A stretch of DNA of 64,000 bases from Collybiopsis luxurians FD-317 M1 (Eukaryota; Basidiomycota; Agaricomycetes; Agaricales; Omphalotaceae), in contig KN834763.1 of NCBI GenBank assembly GCA_000827265.1, positions 620,001 to 684,000 of the forward strand, written 5' to 3'. This document shows, piece by piece, positions 47,249-58,999 of the stretch; position 1 is the stretch's first letter; the number at the start of each line of letters is the position of its first letter. Position numbers and translations under genes: made by a program. The notes beneath the pieces are model-generated. The model was not told where the DNA came from, made no database searches, and saw only the letters and a program-made list of their open reading frames with translations.

Positions 47249-48433
47249 ATGTTGACTCCATCTCCAGGGCAAGATGTTTACGCTCATTATGTTCCGGACC
47301 ATCGTCTCAAGCATAAAGGTCGTCCATCCATGTGCTTGACCGGGCTTCAATGCCTGGGGCAGGCGGGGTTGAAGTATTGTTCGAGGCTCTTGAATCGACC
47401 AACATCTTCGATGTTATCTTCCTGTCGGCAAAGGACATTGCCACTGGACGGATCTATTGCCTTCAACTCTCCTAAATACCCACAGAATTGGGACCCATGG
47501 TTGCAGGTATCCTCATATCTGATCCTGTCTGGAGTCGATATTCTCCTAAGTTTAGTGAAACTTTGGGATGTCCAATGATGAAGAGAACAGCATGCTGTTT
47601 TTTGAAGACGTGGAGACATTGATATCCTTGCTGCTGTTGGATTGAGAGATGGTGTTCTGTTGCCGGTTCAGACACTCTTGCGGCTCTTGAATTGCGCGGA
47701 GTTTCGATTCATACCTCAACTCCAACATGTAACATTGGAAAACAAGATTTAATTCCTGGTTTACATGAAGGGGAAGAAAAAGGAGGGGGGTAGGGGAACG
47801 ACTTGAAGGACGATGGTGCTGCAAACGCCATTAAAGTGTAACGAATGTGTCACGTGTATACGCGATACTGAGTCATGATGACTCATCGGCTTCGAAGAAA
47901 ATCCCGGGAACCTAGGGCGTCCTAAAGCACTGGATGATGATAGGAGGCAGCAGGTATTGATCCTCATCGATTCTACATCCTTGAAAGTAGGCGGTATCGT
48001 CTGGCATTGTGAATTTGCCAGCGAACTTCGACTTCGCCGCTTCCTTGAAAAGGCTGCAATACGGAGATTAAATGAACCATCTGCCGTGCTGTTGCCATCG
48101 GATCGATTGTTTTTTCAGCGTAGACGAAGGGGTTTGAGCCGGGAAATGAAGATCAAAATGTACGAAAAGGCTAGTGAAGTGGTTAACGGTTGGGGTTATG
48201 TTGAGCTTCAGAGTTTTTCTGGCAAAGACCAGGTGTGTCCGTTATCCTTTGCAGACATTGGCAGAAGCTAATCGCTATCTTTCTTTCTCGTAGGCCGGAG
48301 AAACCGCAAGCCTACGAGAAACCGCAAGCCTACGAGAAACCGCAAGCCTACGAGAAACCGCAAGCCTACGAGAAACCGCAAGCCTACGAGAAACCGCAAG
48401 CCTACGAGAAACCGCAAGATCAATTGTAAGGAT
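47249..48433 (+). pseudogene. Fragmented coding region, hypothetical gene or pseudogene, ending in a hexapeptide repeat
   Basis: Coding-like blocks lie in series on the plus strand. ATG at 47249 gives MLTPSPGQDVYAHYVPDHRL, a 44-nt intron (47319-47362), then GGVEVLFEALESTNIFDVIF and a stop at 47473-47475. Near 47580 is NDEENSMLFFEDVETLISLL, and in another frame at 47620-47755 DILAAVGLRDGVLLPVQTLL, then stop. From 47957 a strong block reads DSTSLKVGGIVWHCEFASEL ... LNEPSAVLLPSDRLFFQRRR ... EVVNGWGYVELQSFSGKDQ. A good intron follows (GTGTGT at 48234 to CGTAG at 48295), then an exon made of SLRETA repeats, ending ARSIVRIGT with a TAG at 48431-48433. The frame breaks between the first blocks suggest decay, but missed introns are possible. 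The 47957-48233 block may be a live gene by itself. Confidence 0.4.
48297..48418 (+). repeat. 18-bp tandem minisatellite, six perfect copies plus a partial one
   Basis: The unit CCTACGAGAAACCGCAAG starts at 48311, 48329, 48347, 48365, 48383 and 48401 with no mismatch, preceded by a partial copy (GGAGAAACCGCAAG). The period is a multiple of three, so every frame stays open: SLRETA in the frame that follows the likely splice acceptor, and EKPQAY in another. Perfect identity indicates recent expansion and likely length variation between strains. Confidence 0.97.
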
Positions 48434-49405
48434 TGGGACATAGAATTGGGACACACCTAAGTACTTATCCAGCATCTGATTCACACACTCTAGTTCATTA
48501 AATACCCTGGCTTCGCGTACTTTCTGACCACCCTCTCTCTCTCTCTCTCATACCGCCACATTTTTAACCTTACTCCCTATAATCTGAACGAGATGCCGTT
48601 CGTTATCTTCTCTATTATGCCCCTCATTCTGGGCTAACGTCGCGCTACCTCTAGCGCCATCCGACGCCGTGCTGCTGCTGCCGTTCGAGATTCTTCTATA
48701 ATAGCCAATGTCCCGGTCTCTTCAGTAAGCTCTGTTTTTTCCTCCCTACTCAGCAGAAAAATTAATCATGTAGTCTCAGGAGGGTAACGAAGGTGGTGGA
48801 CTTGTGAATAACCCGGTCTTCATGGTCCTAGTTCGCTCACATACTATAGATTATTGCGAAAATCCATTCTAATTTTGTCGTGTTGTCTAGTTTGTTGCCG
48901 TTCTGCTCGCAATTCATTATTACAACTATGCCCTCACTGACAAAATCATCACACTGGTGGAGAAGGCTGCAGCTAAATAATCAAAATATCCCATCTGCTC
49001 TTTGAATCAAGGTTGGTGCACTGCAATGTCTCCTCTTCCTTCTTATCAATACCCCACAGCTACTTTTGCTGCTGATACACTGTCATAAAATGTCCCTCCC
49101 TTCTTGGATACAATTAAGTGCAATTTGCTACTTTTCGTTGACCTCAGAATGGCCCTTTTAGCCTTATTGTATTCTTCGTGTTCCTAGCCAATAACGAGTT
49201 GATCTATAGTGTACATTACCATATTGTATATACCTACCAATACTTAGTCTTGTATAGACATTCAAAGTTCGTTAAAGCACCGTAAGTCTGCGAGTGTGCA
49301 CTGTGAAGCACATGTTACATACGCAGAACATCGACATGATTCAGCCATGAGTATCCCCGCATAGAAAAAGAAAACGCCACTCGCCACTCACTACGGTATA
49401 GTGAT
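48434..49405. other. Intergenic region with CT microsatellite
   Basis: Lies between the repeat-ending coding region and the 3' end of the ING gene. A (CT)n run of about 9 units sits at 48533-48551. No supported gene; short frames only. Confidence 0.4.
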
Positions 49406-50755
49406 TCACCGTCGTCTCCCCCGTTTTTTTGACAAAACCTTGCTTGGATCACAATCTTCACAATACCACGTCTCGTCCTCTTGCGGTAGTGTGGCCAAGC
49501 CTATGCAGCTTAAATGAAACTGTCTACAATTCAAGAGATGATTCGTTTTCGTGAGCACCGGACACTTACCCATTGATTCACACATTCCTCATTATCGCAG
49601 GCTACCATCTGCCGAACAATGAGCCCAAAGAAAATAAACTATGATTTGAAATGCGTACCTCGCCGGCGGACGGCTTGCGACAGTAACAGTACAGTCGATT
49701 ATCCATAGCGGGCAAAGTAATCTTGAGGGAGTGAGTCTGAGTCTGCCCTGTAGCAGAGTCTTCAAAAAGCCTCATGGTAGGACGTCTGCCTTTGCGCCCT
49801 CTACGTTTACTATGTTGTGGCTGTTCTGTTTCGTCTACCACGATACCCAATGTAGTTGGCGTTTCTTCTACCTTTCCCAGAGGTTCGTCATCGTCAAGTA
49901 CCAATGTTCCGGTTACGTTCTTTGTCCAGCGTGACGGGGGAGCAACATCCGGGAGGAGTATTGGGGCGAGTTGGGTTCCAGGACGCGTTCCGAGTGCAAT
50001 GGAAGCTTCCTGTTCCTTGATTGACTGCGCCAGGACTTGAATTTGCCGGGAAATCTGAGCAGAATGATGATCAGAGAAGGGACGTGAGACGATATGATAG
50101 AAACTCCACAAACGTAATCATGAGCAGCCTGAGCAAGATTGACCTTTTCCTGCGCCGCACTCATCAATTCTTCTGCAAGCCAGGCAATATGGGAGAGTAA
50201 TTCTTTGCCAGTTTCAGGTGCCTTGATACGCTCTGCGGGTAAAGACAACGGTATTGGGGTAGAAGTGCGAGGAGTCGTTACTGAGTGATGAAGAGAGCGA
50301 AGAGGGGTTTTGGGCACCGACGTGGAGGTAGAAGCGGCCGGTGTCGATGGAACGCTAATTTCTGCTATATTGTTGGACAGAAGGGCACCGTTCTCAAGAT
50401 TTCGACGATGAGTAACATATTTGCGCAAAGTTGGAATTATATCGTCCAGATAACCTGTTGGAGTTGGGGCTAGCCGAAAATGAGAAAAGAACGGAGATGT
50501 ACCATGAGTTTGCTGATCCAGTTCCTCCATTAGAGAGTACTGTCTATGCAGCGTCAAGGGAACCTGGTCGACGACTATAGCGCGAGTGAATACGAGACTG
50601 GAATTTTGTGAGTTGATTATTTTACCTTCGAAATGTTCTTCGCGGACAGACTCCCATACCTGCCTCAGCTTGTCCAGTCTCTGAGCCTCGACATCGTGAA
50701 CGTCCTCGTCTTCTGGATCTTCTGGCTGAAAAGCTTGAGATCTTGTCCGTTTCAT
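49406..50755 (-). CDS. ING-family PHD-finger protein (Yng-type histone acetyltransferase subunit)
   Basis: Chromatin protein expected to read H3K4 methylation and recruit a histone acetyltransferase (NuA4/NuA3-like). The start at 50755 gives MKRTRSQAFQPEDPEDEDVH. The ING N-terminal helical domain follows, with QRLDKLRQVWESV and YSLMEELDQQTH, and LLSHIAWLAEELMSAAQEKV in the second half. A disordered basic linker has SKRRGRKGRRPTMR. The C-terminal PHD finger is YCYCRKPSAGE, an intron, MVACDNEECVNQW, an intron of about 50 nt, then FHLSCIGLATLPQEDETWYC and EDC. All eight zinc ligands (C4HC3) can be placed, and the Trp of the aromatic cage (NQW) is present. A basic tail ends SKKRGRRR (polybasic region) with a TGA at 49406-49408. 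About 380 residues. Confidence 0.9.
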
Positions 50756-50918
50756 GCCGCAAGCTCAGCCAAGTAGGACCGGTCCACGTGCCTTGTCGCG
50801 CGTCGCGTCACGTGACCTTTTTAGTCGCCAATCACTTAACCGGTTTCCGAATTTTTAAATATTAAAATAACAGAAAATGGAAAATGGATCCTGTCTCATT
50901 CCCAGCCAACAATGTCCC
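50756..50918. promoter_or_regulatory. Shared divergent promoter with two CACGTG E-boxes, ING gene / acyl-CoA synthetase
   Basis: 163 bp between start codons at 50755 (minus) and 50919 (plus). CACGTG occurs at 50785-50790 and again inside a perfect palindrome TCACGTGA at 50808-50815, spaced 24 bp centre to centre, with a CG-rich stretch (GTCGCGCGTCGCG) between. bHLH factors such as Cbf1 or SREBP-type proteins bind such boxes in fungi. Confidence 0.6.
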
Positions 50919-53868
50919 ATGCCAATTGGAAACCGAAGCGCAGCTTTGAACAAGGTATCCATCTTTTGCTCTCGCAAATTCCACCCACAAACTTTCTCAT
51001 CATCGCTTTAGTCGAGAAATTACTCTGCGCTCCAAGGGCCCTGCATGAACTTGAAACTCGAGTCCGTGACATAATTGTTCTTCTTTTGCGGGAGCTGACA
51101 CTTCATTCTAGGAAATCGATGGCCAGGTGCTACGTGTCTATAAAAATCTTTGGCCTTCTCTTCGCGTGTTTTGGCTCTATGTGATGCAACTTCATGGAGA
51201 CAAGACCTGCGTCGTCTTTGAGGACCAAAGGCTAACTTTTGCTCAGCTTGGTCAACGTGCAATCAAAGCTGCGAGTATCTTTCGAAATGTATACGGTGTC
51301 AAGAAAGGTACTCAGTTTTTACGTACTCAATGAGTGAAATTATAAAGTCAATCCCAGGTGACCGTATCGTGATCTGCTCTCGCAATTGTCCTGAGTACCT
51401 CGTCATATTTTGGGCAACTCGTACGTTTCGAAGATTCCATTTCCTTCCACCCCATCCTAGCTGATGTCACATTTGTAGACCTTATAGGAGCAGTATCTGT
51501 CTTGGTGAACAGGTGCTTGTTGGTTCTCTCCGTTTCCGAATTTTGTATCAACGAATAAATTTTTTAAGCTGGCTTCCACTAGAGCCCATGTTCCACTGCA
51601 TTGCTAGAGCTACACCCTCTCTAGTCTTTGTAGATCCCGAACGAGCTGATATCCTTCAGGCAAGCGCAGCTGGACTCAAGTCTACTGCGTTCGTGATTAT
51701 CGAAGACGACGACAAAGGTCCACGACCTGGTATAAGTATCTGGCGCTCTCAAGTACAGAGCTACCATGGAGACACGCAGCATGTCCTAAAGGACGATCCA
51801 CGAATTGTACCGGAAGACAATGCGACCATAATCTTCACATCCGGCACGAGCGGTTCACCAAGTACATCCTCTAAATCGTTTCCAGTGAATATTGACATTG
51901 ATTGTAATCTATCAGAGGGTGTACTCAGCTCGCAGAGGGCCTTTCTTTCAAACTTGCTTAATGTACGCTCTCTAACAGTGTCGAGTTGATACGATTCGAA
52001 CATGTTGCTATCTAATAGTCGTTTGCTGGTAGAGGACGTGCCATGCTCCGCCGCGGTGAAGACCTAGTTTTCCAGTCACCACCAGGTCCTCAGCCAGGCA
52101 TTCTTTTACCTACTCCTCTTTTTCATGTCACAGGGACTTCTTTAGTTCTCATAGGAGCGCTGACTGGCGCCAAGGTCGTGTTAATGCGCAAGTGGAATGT
52201 TGAAGAAGGTCAGTCTTCGTTTATGCTCGTGAAAGGTGCTCTCATTCTTATGCGACCTATAAGCTGCGCGGTGAGTGTCTACCCTTGATTATGATAAGGT
52301 CGTAAGATTGACTTGTCGTCCTTCCTAGGTTGATTAAGACAGAAAATATCACCGCCGCGGGAGGGTAGGTCATTCCTTCTTCGTTGCCTCATAGTTCAAA
52401 TGACATGAAACATCTATAAATACGTTTAGGGTTCCAACTACTGTCTCGGACCTGGTAGACAGCTCAGCATCAGGTGGCAGGCTCGACAGTATTATGTATG
52501 GTGGTGCTCCTGTATCGGCTTCTTCGATGGAGCGAGCCAGAAAGGCATTCCCGCTCGCATCAATGTAGGTGGATAAACATTTTGAGTGGAACACGAGCTT
52601 ACCAACATAACAGGAGCCAAGCTTACGGAATGACGGAAAGTAATGCTACCGTAGTTGCTTTCGGTAGGTGGCAGTTTTCGTCCTCAGACAAAGGTTTGTT
52701 TGACCAGACTTCCAGCTGGCGAAGATTATTTGGAGAGACCTAGCAGCTGGTGAGGACGATCTTTACTTTGTGCTCTAGCCACTCATGAATCGAGTTTATG
52801 GCTCAGCGGTCGAGCGATGCCCATTAATGACATCCTTATAATGGGACCAGATAGTGTCCGTTGTCCCAACGGTACTGTGGGCGAGGTGTGGCTGCGAGGC
52901 CCCAATGGTGACACTTTATGATTGCAATGGTTAATTCAGATCGCTGACAGGAATTTTAGTTATGAAATGTTACTGGGACGACCCAGGCAAGTGGTCTACA
53001 CGCTCATGCATGACCCTGCAGCTGAATTATATTTTCAGTCGCGACGAGCAAGGTAGGAGCCATCAACTCAGATTGATATGGGTGTTTAGGTTGACGAAAT
53101 TCGCAGACTCTAACTAAGGTAAAGGCACTTCATTGAGATGTGATACGGAATCTAACGAAAGTCAAAGGACAACTGGCTCAAAACTGGTGATGTTGGATAT
53201 TTAGATGACGAGGGCTTTTTATACATCAAAGATAGAATGAAGGATATAATCATTCGTGGTGCGTAGGCTGTGGTAGAGCTGTCACATCTCTCAAATACTT
53301 CAACGGCTGTAGGTGGAGAAAATGTCGTAAGTCCCAATTACTCTTATCCTACCACTGCAACTGGATGACATATGTATTATAGGATTCCACCACAGTAGAA
53401 AATGCGCTCTACGAAGAGGAAGGAGGCAGGTTTGATTTCTATACTCGATTAAGAACTCTCCTCAGTGGTGATTTAGTCTTAGAGGCTGCCGCCGTAGGGG
53501 TAGCCGATGCCAGACTTGGGGAGGTTGTAACAGCTTTGGTCACAATTAAGCCTTCTCACAAAAAGAAAGTTACTGTCGCATCATTAATGAGCTTGGCTCA
53601 GAAACAGTCAGCCCTTCTGTTTTTGTATGGTAATTCGAGACTCATATCTCCCTCCAAGGCTACCTAAATTTGCAGTCCCCGTTCAAATTCTGATACTAGA
53701 GCAGGATTTTAGTGCGCATTCATTTCACTCAATGCTTTCCGTTCATAGTTTCTAAACTGCACAGATCATACGCCTTCCGGGAAGATTTTGAAAACAGACC
53801 TCCGAAAAATTGCAGCAGAAGCATGGGCAAAACGAAAGACTACGGATACCAGAGAGGCTAAACTGTGA
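50919..53868 (+). CDS. AMP-binding acyl-CoA synthetase / ligase
   Basis: ANL-superfamily enzyme that adenylates a carboxylic acid and transfers it to CoA; probably a fatty or aryl acid. The start at 50919 ([12 protein letters not shown]) was chosen because only this frame joins correctly across the first intron to [16 protein letters not shown]. Motifs in order: [15 protein letters not shown]; the P-loop A3 motif [13 protein letters not shown], split by an intron after the Pro; [35 protein letters not shown] (A5); [40 protein letters not shown] (A7); [12 protein letters not shown] (A8); and a C-terminus with [19 protein letters not shown] holding the A10 Lys. It ends REAKL with a TGA at 53866-53868. 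More than a dozen short introns break it up. About 590 residues; all core motifs intact. Faa2/4CL-like placement is a guess. Confidence 0.88.
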
Positions 53869-53882
53869 AGTGATTCGAAGAT

Positions 53883-53899
53883 AGAGAGAGAGAGAGAGG
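53883..53899. repeat. GA microsatellite
   Basis: A short (GA)n run of about 8 units just after the acyl-CoA synthetase stop, in its 3' flank. Confidence 0.8.
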
Positions 53900-53943
53900 G
53901 GTGTTATCTACTATGTACAGCTTAAAGTACTTTCCAGCGACAT

Positions 53944-54455
53944 TTACTTTTTCTGTTGAATCTCATGATGTGATTTTTCTTCGGCTGCGCGTTTCTAATG
54001 CCAAAGAATGTAAGAAAATAAGAAAACATACGGCAAAGAATTTACCAATTGATAAATGGGAGTAGGGACGATTGAGAGATTGGAGGGTTGATTGAGCGTA
54101 GCCCTTATTTCGTGGAAAGTTTCTTCAGGTAATTGTCTATGGTCTGGTTCTGTATGTTGTCCTTATGAACGAAATTTAGGAAAAAGACACACTCGATGGT
54201 TGTGACGCCTGCTCGTTCTAAGGCAAAGATTACCCGTTCTGGGCTGGCGATAAAGTCTGCATTTTAACAATGACTTTCAGGTACGCTGGTGGAGCAATGG
54301 TAAATCAAGAGTCTCCTTTTGGGCCACGTACCTACAGTGTATCCTTCGGGAATGACGCCAGATTCCTTGATTTGGTCAGGTATTGGTACCTCTTTGAGTT
54401 CGACGTTGCCTGATGGTTCAGCGTAAACGAACATAGTGTCCTTCTCGGTCGCCAT
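53944..54455 (-). CDS. Small hypothetical protein (about 130 residues)
   Basis: The start at 54455 gives MATEKDTMFVYAEPSGNVEL, then KEVPIPDQIKESGVIPEGYT before a GTGGGT-like donor. The next exon has DFIASPERVIFALERAGVTT, then a short intron and an exon with PEETFHEIRATLNQPSNLSI and VPTPIYQL. After a further intron the last exon reads KRAAEEKSHHEIQQKK with a TAA at 53944-53946. Composition and exon structure look like a real, compact soluble protein. I recognise no domain. It is 75 bp from the stop of the acyl-CoA synthetase (convergent) and 105 bp from the start of MOD5 (divergent). Confidence 0.6.
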
Positions 54456-54560
54456 CTTCACATGGTCAGGGTGAACTAAATCTTCTCTGCGAATTGGTCT
54501 GTCTAATGCATCTGAGGAGCTTGAATGAGTATAGGCGACTGTGATTCTTGAAGCTTGAGT

Positions 54561-56582
54561 ATGAAAATTGGAACAGAAGGGAACCTACTTGCGCTTTTAC
54601 TGAAAGTTTGCGCGAATGAGACTGGCTTGAGGACAGCTTTCAGTCTGGAGGAGAACATGGGCGATGAGATTAAACGCTCTCGGGCGCTTAATGGCTCGAC
54701 CATGGCTCTTAGACCAATCATCGCGATATGCGGTACTACTGGCGTTGGAAAGTCAAACCTCGCTGTCGATATTGCTGTCCAGCTCGCTCAAACAGGTCGT
54801 CACAAATGGAACAGCGCGAAAATAATTAATGCAGACGCCATGCAAGTCTACAAGGGGATGGACATTATAACGAACAAACTTCCGATTTCCGAGAGACAAG
54901 GCGTAGATCATGTTTTGATGGATTTCAAGTCTCCAAACGAGCAATATGTCGTCGGGCAATGGGTGAAGGATGCTCTTAACGCCGTGAGTCTGTGCCCGTT
55001 CCCCCTGTAGATCTTGATCTGATATACTTCAGCCTTCTCTAGGTCAACGATGCTCACGAAAAGAATCAAGTTCCAATCGTTGTCGGGGGCACGTCGTATT
55101 GGATTCAGCATCTGCTTTTTCCGAACCGGCTAGCCAAGGATATCAACTCCGATTTCGACGATAGTCTTTCTGCCGGGGAACATCCGGAGATGTCTGAAGA
55201 GCTTGCTAGGTCGATAGAATCATTGCCCCCTGAACTTATAGACCTTCTCAGTTCTCTTCCTGATCCTGCACCATCTGCTGATACCGACCCTGGAGGAGCT
55301 CTCCAACTGTACAATCTACTGAAGGCCCTGGATGCAACGATAGCTGCCCGGTGGCATTGGAAAGACACGCGAAAAGTCTTACGCAATCTTCGCATTATCC
55401 TAGAAAGAGGTCGGAAACCTAGTGAACTCATCCACGAGCAATCGCAAGAAGCGCTCAAGCCAAGGTCAGTTAGTTGCCTGGATCTCGAAACAATTAATGT
55501 ATCCCATCCAACTGTCCAGATTTCGAACGTTGTGCTTCTGGGTTTACGCAAAACCAGATATACTTAGACCACGCTTGGATCAACGAGTTGATAAGATGCT
55601 TGAGGTAAAAATCAACTGCATATTCGAGGAGTTCCCGTCTGATTTTGAGTTGAAGCAAGGATTACTGGACGAAGTTCGCGTCCTTCAGGCGCTTTCGAGC
55701 GATACGAATACCGAGGAATCTGGCCCTTCCGACTACACTTTTGGGATCTACCAGTCAATAGGTAAAATGCTGTCCACTGGAATCAGCTTTTTTTTTTGTT
55801 GATTTGGTGACTCTAGGCTATAGAGAATTCCACAAGTATCTCTCGTTATCCAATCCCACGGAAGATGGTTTTTCAGAGGCAGTAACCAATATGAAAATAT
55901 CTACGCGGCAATATGCCAAACGTCAAACTTCGTGGCTACGGAATAAGCTTTTACCTGCTCTCTATGCCGCTAACGAGTCGCACAATCATGCGGAGCCTTC
56001 CACATTTACATATCTACTTGACGCAACTGGTTCGAGGCGCTTTCCTTACCGCTGCCTTCTGTTCTGACCCTCCAATTGCAGAGCTGGGAGAAAACTGGGC
56101 TCTAAATGTCAGGGGACCAGCCATAGATATCACTAATGGTATGTTCTAGGCTTCCTAAGGCTAAAAATGATCCTTTAAATTGGACTCAGCCTTCTTGGAT
56201 ACACAACCATTACCCCATCCAATGTCTTTGTCCAATGTTGCTAGAGAAGTACTGGATGTTGAATATAAAGTCACAGAGTAAGCGTTTATTCATGGCTCAT
56301 GTTGATTCTCTTTTCGATTTATGCCGATATAGCCCTACTGCCGTATTGAACTCCCGTCGAAAAATTACCTGTCCTGTATGTACCGTTGATCCTGGCCAAC
56401 CTTTCATGGTAGAGGAAGGAAAGGAGTGGAAACTGCATCAAAAATCTCGTGTCCACAAACGAAGGGCTCATAAACCACTCAGCGCCGCTGAGATTGAGGA
56501 ACGCAAGCTGCAGAGTCGACGCAAGAAAGAAAGGGTTTTAATCTCCGATTTCGAGCAACCTTCAGACGATATTGTAGGGTAG
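54561..56582 (+). CDS. MOD5: tRNA dimethylallyltransferase (tRNA isopentenyltransferase)
   Basis: Adds isopentenyl to A37 of tRNAs reading UNN codons, in cytosol and mitochondria. Possible starts are 54561 (MKIGTEGNLLALLLK, which could be a targeting peptide), 54657 (MGDEIKRSRALNGS) or 54702 (MALRPIIAICG). The P-loop is ICGTTGVGKSNLAVDIA. Then come INADAMQVYKGMDIITNK, IVVGGTSYWIQHLLFPN, and the insertion domain with WHWKDTRKVLRNLRIILERG. After introns the frame gives FRTLCFWVYAKPDILRPRLD, GIYQSIGYREF (the conserved IGYREF motif, split by an intron), and STRQYAKRQTSWLRN. The eukaryote-specific C-terminal zinc finger appears as CPVCTV and, about 20 residues on, HQKSRVHKRRAHK. Ends QPSDDIVG with TAG at 56580-56582. 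Length of about 500 residues fits Mod5/TRIT1 with zinc finger. Alternative starts would give dual targeting, as in yeast. Confidence 0.92.
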
Positions 56583-56668
56583 CTAGAGTAGATTTTTCAA
56601 GGGCATTTAAAGGGAGTACATCAGATACATGCAAAAGTAAATCGTCTTCGCTCAGTTTACCCTCATGG

Positions 56669-57992
56669 TCAGGACAGCAAGTGTTCCAGCGAACTCCCAC
56701 ACAGCCAGCGGAATTTATCGCTTGAGTCAGAACCTGTATCTGCTGTGATCTCGCGATCGAGTCCATTGCGAATGAGAACACTGTCCATCAATGTTGAGTC
56801 AGGAATGGTCCTGGTAGGGTCAGGCAGTGGCGGAAGCTCTGACAGACAATCTGGGCATGTTTGTGATGGTGAGGCAGGGTCGACCATATCAAGGTGAGGA
56901 TCGACATGAGATTGCTCCTCGCACGAAAGAGAGGGACAAGGTAAGGGTAGACTCCGAGAATGAGCGGGCATTGATTGATCAGATGAGAGTGCCCGCGCTC
57001 TTTCAAGGGAAATCCAAGCCTCGACATCTTCCACCGTGATTTTGAGCAGGTATGCCCATGTAGAAATGACATTTCTCGGAGGGTTAGGCAAATCAGAAAG
57101 CAAGATATGTAATATCTCGGGTGTTGATCTCGTTATGGAGGGATCGTGCGTTGTTTGATCTCCTGTTCAAATCCACTCAGTTAGTTCACGCGTAATAAAG
57201 AGTTCTTGACTCACGGGAACTTGCTTGGTTCTTCTGTGATGAAGACCGTTGACGGCGACGATTCTCCGAAAACCAATTCAAAATATCCTTCATCCTGCAA
57301 TTGCCGCAATTGGGTAAAGCCTGTCGAATAATGTTTAGTGAATACGATGGTTGAGGATGCTCCTCACTTTAATCTGCGCGAGGAGATGGCGCCTCTGTTC
57401 CGTGTTGGGTTTGCAAATACCTGCTTGGAAAACATCTACGCATATTCATATCATGCACCATTGTAGGACAATGGACTGAGCTTGCCTCGCAGAATCTGAC
57501 ACGCCTCTTCCGTAATTACGGGACGAACATCCTGTATTTCTGTGAGCTATATCAGCTACTTAACAAAAGGAAGGAACAGCACAACCATACGCTCGCATTG
57601 GGTATTTTTCTGGGGAGCACTGGTCAACCAATACGGTTCGATTGTATTTCTGATCTCATAATCCTCATCATTGAGAATAAGCGGTCGCAGGAAATGATCT
57701 CGGAGATTCTGTTCAAAATTTGTCCTTTCGACAGGCCCATCTATCCGTACAGTAAGAGATAGTGGTCATATGCAGTGCCGAGGTACAGCTCACCAAGCGA
57801 AACTTGGACTTCATTAACTTGAGAGGGCACTTCAATTTGTTCAGATACCTCTTGCAACTGGTCGGATTGCTGTTGCGGAAGATCCATGTCACTTTCTGGC
57901 AAAGTCAACGCCTCTAGATCAACGAAGCTCTCAATGAAGCTCAAATCTGACTGGGAGTTAGAGAAATGATAGTCCCGGTCCCAGGACGCCAT
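56669..57992 (-). CDS. Homeobox gene A: one divergent homeodomain plus conserved tail
   Basis: First of three tandem paralogues. The start at 57992 gives MASWDRDYHFSNSQSDLSFI; a Glu/Gln-rich region follows. The homeodomain is spread over three exons: DVRPVITEEACQILR (helix 1), DVFQAGICKPNTEQRRHLLA (to helix 2), and ALPNCGNCRMKDILNWFSEN followed by RRRQR (helix 3). The intron inside helix 1 (57436-57485) appears to start with GC (AG|GCAAGC), in phase 1; a GT donor 10 nt downstream would also keep the frame but is a poor match. After the homeodomain comes a second, degenerate helix-turn-helix-like block, ILHILLSDLPNPPRNVISTW ... VEDVEAWISLERARA, then a Pro/Ser-rich acidic tail ending in SSLEHLLS and a TGA at 56669. 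About 360 residues. Probably a nuclear regulator; targets unknown. It ends 86 bp from MOD5, tail to tail. Confidence 0.75.
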
Positions 57993-58999
57993 GTAGTAAA
58001 AGCAAATTGAGACTTCCACGCAGGCTTTGATAGATAAGTGGCGATGAGTACAAGAATTGAACTTGAAGTTGGAGAGCTCGGCAAACAGCGGAATCTGAAG
58101 CGGAAGTTGAAATTTGGCGCCGGGCTTGACGAGCTTGACGAGCTTGAAGACATGCGACGTAAGCCATCAAGCTGGGCGATGAAAACTAGGAGACTCGTTG
58201 GAATCGACGTGCCTTTGAACATGTAAAACTCATGTATCAAATCCGAGATCTGTAACCGAATTAATGTGCAAAGGGCGAGTCAAGGAAAGTAGGAGTAAGC
58301 GCTGACAACAGTGATGGCATAAGCGCTTAAGCGTCCTGCTCTCAGTCCACAGTTAAGCTCAAGTTTCAGCCTTCCTTTCACATTCCACTTTGCTTCAACT
58401 TCAAAGCTCTTCTAACGAAGAGACGGTTTATCAGCATATGAGATAAGATTTCTAGGTGCATCGAGTCCTGTATAAACGAAGATTATATGACATGTATGAT
58501 GTGACAATGAGACAAGAGGAGCACAGTCGAGGTCCGAGGAGCCAGATACCGAAGTGTCGGGAGGGAGTGGGGAGGAATACGGTGTTCTTCCACATTGCTA
58601 ATCAAAGGTGTATCACCTCGGCGATTGTTTGAGCGGTTTCGGTGACTCAGTTCTTTACTTGAAGTGCAGAGTTGGTCTACAGTTAATCTCTTCATTCGCC
58701 TTTCTTTCCTCGCCACCTCCGGAGATCGAAGCTTTGTGAAGACGTAGCAGATAAAGAATTGAGAACCGGCTTACCGCGATAGTTCTACGGAGTAGTTTGA
58801 AGTCGGGATTGTGCATGCAGAAACTACTTAAAGGAGTCCAGATTCGAAATTGAGATGCCAGATGAATTCAGCGGCGGAATTTAAATTCTAGGACTTGCTC
58901 GTACATTAGCTTACAACAACATTATTATGAATATAGTACACTAGAGTCCTATGAAGTTCCGTGCTATGAGACCCACCAATCAGTGGATGCAAACAGTAA
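57993..58999. other. 1-kb spacer between homeobox genes A and B
   Basis: Holds the promoter of gene A and the 3' flank of gene B. A short GACGAGCTT direct repeat (three units, about 58127-58150) occurs. No further homeodomain exon was seen on either strand. Confidence 0.4.

Noticed and set aside
48297..48418. CRISPR-like repeat array
   Set aside because: The 18-bp units are directly adjacent with no spacers, in a eukaryotic coding context; it is a minisatellite.
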